Source: Branchiostoma floridae (Eukaryota > Chordata > Leptocardii > Amphioxiformes > Branchiostomatidae). Taken from it: a stretch of DNA of 64,000 nucleotides. Shown here piece by piece: positions 22,175-34,100 of this stretch; positions within the stretch are counted from its first letter, which is position 1; each line of letters starts with the position of its first letter. Position numbers and translations under genes: made by a program. Where the stretch lies: contig NC_049987.1 of the NCBI RefSeq assembly GCF_000003815.2, forward strand, positions 22,643,175 through 22,707,174. Direction: 5' to 3'. Below the pieces are notes generated by a model. That model ran no database searches and was not told the DNA's origin. It saw only the letters and a program-made list of their open reading frames with translations.

Positions 22175-25100
22175 ATTGTATGCCATGCCTTCACCCACAG
22201 AGCTGGAACATTGACTAGTCAGGTTGGCTGCTGAATGCCATAGATGTTGGAATCTGACGATTGATTGATTAACAGATTGATTGACAGATTTATTGATTGA
22301 TTGATTAATTGCTTACTACAGGAACCGCATGCTGCACCTGCATCTGCAGAGGTTCAACATCGACTGCTCTGATTGGCTGCTGAAGGCGATGTGTCGAGAT
22401 CCGAACCATCTATGTCGGGAACGAACAGGCATATTGATCGATTGATTTATTGATTAACTGATTAATTGCTTACTACAGGAACCGCATGCTGCACCTGCAC
22501 CTGCAGAGGTTCAACATCGACTGCTCTGATTGGCTGCTGAAGGCCATGTGTGGCGGGGTGGAGATACGAACCATCTACGTCGGGAACAAACGTTAAGATT
22601 GATCGATTGATTTATTGATTAACTGATTAATTGCTTACTACAGGAACCGCATGCTGCACCTGCACCTGCAGAGGTTCAACATCGACTGCTCTGATTGGCT
22701 GCTGAAGGCGATGTGTGGCGGGGTGGAGATACGAACCATCTACGTCGGGAACAAACGTTAAGATTGATCTATTGATTAATTGATTGATTGATTGATTGAT
22801 TGATTACTACAGGAACCGCATGCTGCACCTGCACCTGCAGAGGTTCAACATCGACTGCTCTGATTGGCTACTGAAGGCCATGTGTGGCGGGGTGGAGATA
22901 CGAACCATCTACGTCGGGAATAAACAGGCCAAGGCCTGCTTGTTCTCGCGCCTCAGCTGCGAGCGCGCCGGAACACGGTTCTACGTACGCGGCACCAACG
23001 ACGACGGGCACGTGGCAAACTTCGTGGAAACTGAACAGGTATCCTACAGTTGATCTTCCACAGGTTTTACCCGGATAAAGCGAAGTTGAAACTTGATCAT
23101 GAATGATGTTTCAGCTAGCCGCAAAATGTTGCTTTTCTGAACTTCAGGAAGTAAACATGCACCTCCCGTATGCTTTATATGCACAAGAGAACCTCATCAA
23201 TACAAATATTTTACATACACAAACTTCAAAAGTTTATCAAAATTACAGTGCTACCAGAAATCACAGCTTTGCAATTCACATCCTGGTTTGTAGTGTAGGC
23301 CCCTAGTTCATTACACGGTGATGGTAACCTAAATACTTTTTGTGTATCAGTTTACTTCATGATTTGAATGTGCTTACGTTCTATCATGCAAATGTAAAAG
23401 TATGACTGAAAACACAACAAAGCATACAAAAAGCAAAAGATTTTTTTTTCTTCTCTCAACCACTATCTATTGGTTCAGCAACCACTATCTATTGGTTCAG
23501 CAACCACTATCTATTGGTTCAGCATCAAATGTAAATTGAATGTTATGATATTCATGTGTTCTATGTTTCCCTCTCTCCAGGTAATTTTTCTAGAAAACAG
23601 AGCGACATCATTTATCCAGACTCGAGGGTCGGTGCCACTGTTCTGGGAGCAGCCAGGTATCCAGGTGGGCTCTCACAAGGTGCGCATGTCCCGTGGGTAC
23701 GAGGCCTCCGCACCTGCCTTCGACAGGTGAGCAGGACAGGTGTGCAGCCAGGTGGCAAACTAGATGATAAGGAATCTTTATTGATATGTTTGGGAATTGT
23801 TTGTGTGTGTGTGCGTGTGAGTGTGGGTCTGGTTCTGTATCTGTTCGTGTGTGTGTGTGTCTGTCTGTGCATAGGCGGTAGGCCATCGAGTTTTTGTTGA
23901 AATCAGTATTAGTTTGCTGTAATAAAAATCCTACTCTAATGAACTCAAAGTGTGTAGTCGTTCCACCATGGGATTCCCGAGAATCATAAACTATATTAAA
24001 CATACACTTTGTACTCGGTCCACTGAAACATTCCCGAGAATCGTCATACACTTACACACACCGTGCACTCGGTCCACGAAAAGATTCCCGAGAATCGTAC
24101 ACTTACACACACTGTGTAACTTGGTCCACGGAAAGATTCCCGAGAATCGTACATTTACACCAAATAACCTCCTGATTTACACACACTGTGTAACTTGGTC
24201 CACGAAAAGATTCCCGAGAATCGTACACTTACACACACTGTGTACTCGTCCACGGAAAGATTCCCGAGAATCGTACATTTACACACACTGTGTACTTGGT
24301 CCACGGATAGATTCCCGAGAATCGTACACTTAGCGGTTACACGAACTGCCGATTCCAAAGAATCGAACAGTTGCCGAAATCACCCGAAGTTTGCCGAACA
24401 CCGACTTCCGAACGCTTTGGTGTTAGGAACAATAATGAATAGGTAGGAAACGCCGTTTCAAAAGCCCTTGTTTTCGGCGAAAGGCCGCAATGAAATAAAA
24501 CGCGTCGATACTACTTATTATCTGGGTGTTACTTACTAGCTATGTGAGATTACTTGGGACACAACACCTAATAATAAAGAAGATATGCAACATTTTGTAA
24601 AGTCCGATTTCCGGGGAACAGCGTTACTAGCAGTACCATATCTGGCCGCTAGAGTCGCTGCTGCACAAGACTATTACATCATTGCTAGCCAATCAGAGAG
24701 ACGCGAGACTCAGATTTCCCGCCAAAGTTTCAGTGAACCAAGTACACACCGCGTGTTTTATAGTGTAATAGTGTAGTGTATGATTCTCGGGAATCTTTTA
24801 GTGGACTGAGCACACAGTGATGTCAATGATTCTCGGAATTCTTTCAGAGAAAGTGTGTCAATGTATGATTCTGGGGACTATTTGAGAGGACCGAGTACAC
24901 TGAGTGTGTGGAAGTCAGTGTATGATTCTCAGGAATCTCTGTGGAAAGATTACACACTGTTTGAGTTCATAAAGTCTGATTTTAGTACGACAAAGTACAT
25001 GTAATACTGATTTCAACAAATACTCGATGGCCTATCGCCTTTGGTCAAACCAGCCACGTTGAAAACTATTCTCATGTAAAAGCCGAGAAGTCCCAGATCC

Positions 25101-28100
25101 ACCATAGAACCGTGGTTCTAACTCACTTTTCCTGCTGGTCACCCCTATTGGTAACGCTCTTGCCGGGTAGCATTTCCTACCCAGTCATTTATATGTAGTT
25201 AGTGAAGTTAGCCCTCTAGGCGATTCATCGGTTCGAGCAGGGCTTCACGAACGCGTTCGAGCAAACTGCGAAACTGTTCTACTCCCGTCGGCCTTTGCGT
25301 GAACTATCCCGTGATCTAAATTTAGAACGACGCAGCAAACGGAGCTCGGCGTACACAGTGCGTCTTTCAAGCTAAGCATCTTGTTTACTATTTGATTTAA
25401 TGGACTGAGTACACAGTATGGTATTAATGTATACAGTGTGTGTTGAGTACATACGTACAAAGATAGAAACAGCGATTTCAACAAAAACTCGATGGCCTAT
25501 CGCCCATGGTCTGTGTGTGTGTGTGTGTCTGTGGATATGTGTCTCTGTCTGTGTGCGTGTGTGCATGTGTATGTTTGTGTCTCTGCATATTTGTAGTTAG
25601 CAAAACTTAAGAACTGCTGGATGGATTGTGACCATATTTGTTATATCGTAGGTCTTGGGAAGCTTAATGTTAAGTTCTATTTTGAGCCCCCTGGTGTATG
25701 ACCTTAACATTGCAGATAGTATTGCAGGTTAATATCTTTCTCCTAGACATGCTATGGTTTTGATTTTTTAATGCTTTTAATGCGTAAAAGTTGTGTGGGT
25801 TTGGGCCACCTAGTAGCTTACTCTGATAATCTGATTACTGTCTAAGATGTCTACAAGATTGTAAGACATGTCTCACCTTGTCTGTTTGAATTCCAGACAT
25901 TTTGACACCTTGAAGGAGAAGTATGGAGACCAGGTGGTCGTCAACCTGCTCGGGAACAAGGAGGGCGAAGCCATGCTGAGCAGGCAGTTCGTGGTCAGTT
26001 CTCTTGTTTGTTTGTTTGTTTGTTTGTTTGTTTATTATAACCTGCTCGGGAACAAGGAGGGGGAAGCCATGCTCAGCAGGCAGTTCGTGGTCAGTTTGTT
26101 TTCCATGTGATGAGGGTCAAAATTCCATCCTACAGATAAATCTAATGACATTATCGAAAGAAATAGCCCTTACAAATAAGTTAATATGTCAACAAATGTT
26201 TAGACCTTAGAACTACTTAGTGTAAACTCAACATGTTGATATAAGCGTTTGAACTCCATTTGTATCCACATGTCTGCATGAATCTATGTTTAGATGTAGA
26301 AGATGTTTGAAAGTCACTGTATTACAGTACTTTTGTTGTATCAATAAAGATTGCATGATTGTGTGAAATCAAAAACACACAACTTTCCTCTCATTTCCAG
26401 AGCCGTGATGTGAGTAGAGCTATGTGATTGGCTGCTAGATTTTATTTAGTTTAACAAATTCCTTATAAACACTTTTCCTGTGCTGAGGTTCAAAATCCCT
26501 TAAAAGCACACAATTTTCCTTCGATTTCCAGAGCCACCACAAGCTCTCTCAACACTGGCAGGACGTTCCCCATGTGGTGTTCGACTACCATCAGGAGTGC
26601 CGCGGGGGACGCACAGACAACCTGGTCCACAGACTCAAGCGGAAGCTGGCGGAAAGTCTCGCACGATTCTCCTTCTTCTACTGTGATGGCTCGGACATCT
26701 TGATGTGAGTGGTTAAAAAGTCCTTTCCACACTAGATGAGTGCATAGGGTGGTGCCTTAGTTTCAGTAGCCCTGTGCCATCACTACAGCAGGGGCCGCCA
26801 CAGTGGTCTGTATCTGTATCTTTATAGCCGGTATAACCGCCGTTCGGCGTAACACACCAGCTTCTGTATCTGTATCTTTATAGCCGGTATAACCACCGTT
26901 CGGCGTAACACACCAGCTAGTATACCAGTGGTGGTATGCATTTCAGTATCTCTCTCTCTCCCAAATGCTACGTGCCAAGCAGAGAAACCAGTGTGTACAG
27001 ACCTTAATTGCCAGATAAGTTTGTTGCTGACAGGATATTAAAATTGTGCTATGGAGACATTCTCCTTTCCCCTTGTAACGTACTTTAAAATTTGACATGT
27101 TTGCGGTGGTTTCATCCCCACTGAGTAACTTATATATTCCCGTGAGCATATCCCTATTTACAGTATCTCATTTCTTTCTTAAAACCTGCATCAAAATGGA
27201 TTCATGTGTGCTTTTACAGGCTGTTAACCCATTTTGTAGATGGTCAGAAAGCTAGTAGACACTTCTCATCAGCTAACCATCAAGCTTTTGTTTCCATTTT
27301 TTTTTACTCAGTGCAATTTTTGCTTGAAGGTCTACATGCCCCACCATATTCCTAACATAATGAATCTCCCTCGTGCAGGCAACAGTCAGGGACTGTCCGT
27401 ACCAACTGCCTGGACTGTCTGGACAGAACCAACTCTGTACAAGCCTTTCTGGGCCTCGAGGTAAGAAAGTACATATGTTGGGCATTTTGGCACTAGGACT
27501 GATAATTTGTCACCAGACCTAGGATAGTTTATAGACATTTTAACATCAAGATGATGTCTGGCTGTAATCCTAACTTAACCCTATGTGTTTTGCAGACCCT
27601 CCCTAAGCAGTTGGAGTGCCTGGGCTTGAATAGTAAACCCCAGCTGGTCTCACGACGCATCGAGCTGTACAAAAACATGTGGCAGCAGAACTTAATTTTA
27701 CCTGTGTTCTCCAACTAGTATACATTTGTGTATATTGTTGTTGACTAGAGTATGTTTTTAACTTTACAGACGCTACCTAAGCAGCTGGAGTGCCTGGGCC
27801 TGAACAGTAAACCACAGCTGGTGTCACGGTGCATCGAGCTGTACAAGAATATGTGGCAGCAGAACGGAGACCACGTCAGTAAGATATACGCTGGTACAGG
27901 AGCCTTAGGCCAGTCAAAGGTGACGGGTTTCTTCTCTCTGCTCTTGTTCTTGTGGTGAAATCAGCAACTACAAGCTCTTACTGTCTCTTGATTAAGTCAT
28001 ACCTAAATTGTCATGAAATTGACCATGGTAAAATCCTATTGGAACAGCTTTGGCTATGGCTAAAGTAGCATTAGGCCAGTACAAGCTGACGGGTTTCTTC

Positions 28101-31100
28101 TCTCTGCTCTAGTTCTCGTGGTGAAAACAGTATCTGCAAACTTTTATTACCTTTAAGCTACAACTACAACTAGTATACCTGTACAGTCAACAGTACATCA
28201 TGTGTGAGTGTGAGTGTGTGAGTGTACATCATGGTCTCTGTCAGTCAAAGTTAGACTTAGACTTAGAGTCTTAGGCTTCGACTGCTTTCTACTTTCTGCT
28301 CTTACTTCATTAGTTCATGAGGTGTAAACCGCAACTACAGGCTTATACTTAACTACTAGTCTCATGCAGTGCACGAAATACCCACTTTTATGTCATACCT
28401 GTGACGCGAAAACGTTCGATACGGGTGTTCCGGACCGGGCCATAACTTTTGTATCAGACCGGTTTGAAAGGCGTATCACACAGGCTCTATTCGAATGAAT
28501 CAAACTGTTTCGAGCGGGCTGAATACGGCACGGTTGGCGATTCGAATACCTGATTCAGACTTTGGAATATTGCTTTTGCAACACTTTTTGTTCGAGGGCA
28601 CCAAATTTGTTCAACTTCTGGCGCAATTGGCATCAAAACAGGGGTTTTCTTAGGTGGGCCTTCGGCCGTTGGGCGATCCGTCCCGCGGTCGGGCTGATAC
28701 CTCGGGTGATACGGAATACACCGTGTTGTATTCTATATGTACCCTTGCACATGCAACCACACTTTGCTCATCATCATCATCTTTAGTACTGATTATTAGC
28801 AGCTGCGCAAACAAAGGGACGAATGGGAAAAGACGTAGACATGTGCAAAAGGACGAGACAAGTGAAGTTTAGGGTTGTTATTTACACTATTTACATGTGT
28901 ACAAAGGACGGAACAACTCAATGCAGCGGAGCCCGTCCCAGCTCAGCTTTGAACTGGGAGAGGGACTCCGCCTTTGCCACTCAAGGCTCAAGTTCATTCC
29001 ACTCTTTGATGGTACGAGGGAAGAACAAGAACCTGTAATACTTGTTCTTACTTGCTTGGCGCAACTTAATTTTAAATCCAGGTAGCACAGTGCACAACCT
29101 GAAATTTTGCAGCTGGAACACTGCTTTTCCCCTACCTACGTGCATGAGCTTTTGTATTCATTTCTTGATTAGATAAGATATATTAACTACTAATTACATG
29201 TAATAACTTAAGAGAGGGGAACCTGAAATGTTGATGGCTAAACCTGGATTGCCACATGAGCAGCCTGGCTGAAAAAATGTATTTCGAGCACTATTGTGGC
29301 TTTTGCCATTATTCTTTCAGATAGAGTTTCTATTTTCTTCATTTTTCTCCTTTCTTCCTTGAGCAGTAAAATAAAATTATGTTTTGCTAAAGTTCAACAT
29401 TATACAATGATCGCATGATGAGCCAACAGTTTGTGGTCTGAGCTCTCTTGTTTGTTTGTTTGTTTGTTTGTTTATTTGTGTGCAAAGCCATGTTGAGCAG
29501 GCAGTTTGTGGTTTGAATTAATTCTTCTATTGAAATAAAAGAATATCAAACTACATGTAAGTGAAGCTGATGAACCAAAATGTCTGTGACTTTATTTCGA
29601 GCACTGTTGCGGCTTATGCCATTATTCTTTTAGATAGAGTTTCTATTTTCTTCATTTTTCTCCTTTCTTCCTTGGGCAATAAGATAAAATTATGTTTTGC
29701 TAAAGAAAAGTAGTTATAACAATTTTCTTCAATAAATGACTGTTTTGTAAAGATACAGTACATACCTCCCAAATTTTCGATGTCTATCAGCACATCTTGG
29801 TCAAGGGGAATGACCTAGTCTCAGTTCTCGCGAGAGAACCCGAGACTAGGTCAGGCGAGAACTGAGACTAGGTCATTCCCCTTGACAAAGATGTGCTGAT
29901 AGACATCGAAAACTTGGGACGTATGTACTGTACCTTTACAAAACAGTCATTGATTGAAGAAAATTGTTATAGTAATAACTGTATTCATACGTGACTGATG
30001 AACCTCTTCAACGATAAAGAAAAGTAAAGTGCAACATTGTACAATGATCGCTCTATTCTTGTTCCCCTCCGCAGGTTGGAAAGCTAGCGGACGGCGCTCG
30101 CTCCGTATCACGCACCATCCAGAACAATTTCTTTGATGGCACAAAGCAGGAGGCGATCGACATCCTCCTACTGGGGAACACATTAAACAGCGAACTGGCC
30201 GATCGTGCTCGAGTCCTCTTGGCTACCAACAACCTCCACTGTGAGTCCTGCAGATGTTGATTTTCCCTCCTTTGTCTTGAATTATTTGAGCCCCCCTTTC
30301 CCAGTTTTCTTTTTAGCTTGTTGCACTGCCTATTGCATCATAATTGGTGACCTTAAATTTGGAAATTTGGAAAATCCAATTAACTTGGTGTCAAATATCC
30401 TCACAACTTTTCACAAACTTGGTAAAAATGGCATAAATTAGAGTTAAGTGAAACTATTCACTTTCAGTTGCCACTTCACCTATATTACACAATCAATTCA
30501 TAAAACATTTAGAGTGCCAAATAGCAATTTCTCAAGCAACTGGATATGATGTTGGAAACAGTCAGACGTTTCAGATAACATCTGTTATTGACACACAAAA
30601 GATAATGAATGCTCTCTAAAACGACTGATCACATATCCAATTGCTTGAGTAATGCTATTTGCCGTATCTTGTCCTAGATGTTTAACCTTCCTCAACAGAA
30701 CTCTTAGTTTACTCAAACTTTTTGTTCAATCTGAAGCTTTCAATTCCAAATCTTTTAAATCTTTTTCTTTAAAGTGACCAATTACACCAATGACAAAACT
30801 GTCCAGTGCTTGTGCAATTTTATTTTCTTACTTTATGATTTCTGTCCTTTTTATACTTTTGCTTCCTTACTTGATTTCCTGCTAACCTTGCAGAGGTGTC
30901 ATTCCCATGATACCTCTGTGTTTTTCCAACCATGACTTTGTTTTGCCCATATAAGGGAGAAGATCTCAAGGTCAAACTTTCTCCCGCTTGGAGGTGTTGG
31001 TTCAAGGTAGCCTCTCGCTCTGCATGCTGGGATTTCTGTTCCCAGGCCAAACAAAATTGATCCTATGGATGACGTCCTCTGAAGATCCCAAATTACATGT

Positions 31101-34100
31101 AGATTCTGGGAGTGAAAATGTTTAATAGTTTCTGTTGTTTTGTGAGAAATTTCCCCACTTTCAGTTCCTCTCATTGGAGGTCGTCCTTTGAATCAAGCTT
31201 GTGGGGCCTCACTGTTGCATGCTGGATCTGGATTTTACCCACAACGCAGTTATCAGTATATTCTTTACTTGGGGCTGTATTATGCTTGTATTCACACTTA
31301 TTTTTCTTTTACCAGTGATCTCATTGAGTGATCATTTGATTTGATTTTTTATTTGATTTTTTTGCTTATGATTCTATGGTCTTACAGGTCCACACATTTG
31401 ACATACACATGATATAGACCTTTTTCTCTGGATACCAATGTTCGTCATTCACAACCAGGATCTACATGCAATCAATATTTCAGTGACAATACTAAGTTCT
31501 TTACATTTCTGACCGCATTGATAGCAGCAACACCTAGCTGCAGTGTGGAATAGTACACAATGTACCAGTGAAAATTACCCTGTGGAACACAATGTAGATC
31601 CTAACCTGGTTGTCCAACCTGACGAAATTGTTCACCAACCTTTATTTTCTTTCCCCCAGCCTCTCCCAGCGTGCTGACATCAATGGTGGAGCGTCACGAA
31701 GACTACACCGTGCCAGAACCGCTACGTGTCTGCGTGGGGACCTGGAACGTCAACGGCGGGAAACACTTCCGGAGCATCGCGTACAAACACCAGTCCATGA
31801 CGGACTGGCTACTAGACAACCCCAAGCTCAAGCCGGAGTGCAGCTTGGCAGGTACGTTATTTATTATCTCGTACGTTATTGATATAGTTTTGGGTGTGTC
31901 TGTCTGTGTGTATGTGTTAGTTTGTTTGTGTTTCCGGATATTTGTGGTCAGCATAACTCAAGAACTTCTGGATGGATTGTAATGATATTTGGTACGTGGT
32001 TAGGTGTAAGGAAGACAAAGGTCAAGGTCAATTTTTGGCCACCTGGCTACTGGACAACCCCAAGCTCAAGCCAGAGTGTAGCTTGGCAGGTACGTCATAG
32101 ATCTGTTAACTCTGGTATCCCGGGTAACAGGCGGGAAACACTTCCGGAGCATCGCGTACAAACACCAGTCCATGACGGACTGGCTCCTGGACAACCCCAA
32201 GCTCAAGCCAGAGTGCAGTTTGGCAGGTACATGTACATCATTAACCTTTTTGGCATTGTGGTGCCATTATAGTTAGGGTGTTTGGCCAAGAACAAGACTA
32301 TTAAAGTAACGACCAAAATGAAAGGACTCCAATAATGTAGCAGCTCTTACTCTTAAAAGTATGTATTTTGAACCATGTATGACTTGTGTGAAATATGTGC
32401 ATAGACCTGTAAGGATGTAAACCGTACCTCTGTTATATATTTTGTCTGACCCTTACTATTCCCTCATGGCCTCAATGAAAAGCCATTGAAGCTTCTTATG
32501 AATGAGTTTGAGTTTATTATGATCCACATTTAGCCTCCTCAGAGGCTATTCTTCCTGTGGTCATGGTCACGTACATATTTACACATTACATAAAGTTAAA
32601 AACATACAAAGTAATATACATAGCAGTTGTTACACAATTTCTCAGTCGATATTTACAGTCCAATTTTGCAGTCCAATACTTGCTAATTGCTGTTCCATAA
32701 CTGTGACATTCTGTACAGGAATCGTCTTTTCTGAGAGTTGGATTTTGGTTTCGGTAATCTGATCGTGTTCATTGAGCGTGTTCGGTAGTTGTGAATCTGA
32801 GACTGAAAGGTGATTTTGTCGTGCAGAGCTTTTGGTTGTTTGGTGAGCATTATTCTTTCGAAAGTGGCAAGGCTTTTCTGTTGAATCCTGTCCCTTACAG
32901 TCAGCCAGCCTAAAGTCTTCAGCATAGAGTCCCCTTGCGTGTAACGATCGCAACCAAGAGCAAGTCTTGCGGCCATGTTCTGAACCACCTGTAGTCTTCT
33001 TATGTTGTTCTGTGTTGTGTTCCCCCAAACGGAGCAGCAGTAGTCTATATGTGGAATTATCAAGGCGTTGACTACGGCTATTCTCTGCTGACGTGGTAAT
33101 AAGCCCTTAACTCTCCCCACCTGTGCCAAGCTTCTGTTGCACTTCTTAACCATTTGAGTTACGTGGCTGTCCCATGTGAGGTTTTGGTCAAGGTGCAATC
33201 CGAGTAGCTAATGAATAAACAAAAGTGCAAACAAAAAAACAAACTAAGCAGGTCTCCATTATGTGCAATATTGTGCATGTGAAGTCTCTTCAGGCGGACT
33301 GAAATGTATTCATCACTTGTTTATCATCTGTTTGTTTACAACCTACAGACAGTAGCGGGCGGCTAGACTGGAGCGTGTCAGACGAACATCCCGTGGACAT
33401 CTACGCCATCGGCTTCGAGGAGATGGTGGAACTGAACGCTGGAAACATCGTCATGACGGCCAGGTAAGACAAGCTGCTAGGGGGCTCAAATTTACACCTG
33501 ACTTCCTCCTTATCTATAATTACATCTAAAGCTATCTGTCATTGAAAAAAAGCAAGACCATAGCATGTCTAGGACGAAAGATACAAGAACCGGTAATTCT
33601 GCTGCAGTACCAAGGTCACACACCAGGGGGCACAAATCAGCCCAGCACAAACCCTAGCTCCTGCTGAAACTAATATTGCTTTGGTCAAACCTCTAGGATG
33701 CTTCTCCAGATACTGGGGTCCTCTGCCACTTCTACTCATCATATCCTTTTTGCTATTAGAAGTAACTTAAACTTACTTAAAGTTACTAAACTTCAATGAA
33801 GGTTAGACATCTAGGTAATAAGATACGCCAAATAGCAGTTACTCATTACAAGCAACTGCATATTATGATTTTGGAAACGGTCAGACGTTTCAGACAGCAT
33901 TCGTTTACAACAGATACGTATACCAAAAAGGGTCAACTTTAACTGATGCATTTTTTTATGTCAGTTATAAATATCCATTGACCATTTCCAAAATCATATG
34001 ATAACCATAAGATTTTTGCATTAACTTTTAATATAACTGTTTGTTTTTGTTGTTTTTTTGCTGCAGCACTGACAACCAGCGTGCGTGGGCGTTGGAGCTC

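Noticed and set aside
22322-22755. Mutually exclusive alternative exons of synaptojanin
   Set aside because: The copies lack donors, one has a frame-shifting deletion, and two run into a stop; they cannot replace exon 4.
23950-24960. CRISPR-like array of repeats with spacers
   Set aside because: Eukaryotic intron; units are about 60 bp with diverged repeated spacers and no cas genes. It is part of a foldback element.
32683-33198. Host gene of 171 codons on the minus strand
   Set aside because: Sequence is the C-terminal part of a LINE reverse transcriptase, 5'-truncated with a retroelement 3' end.
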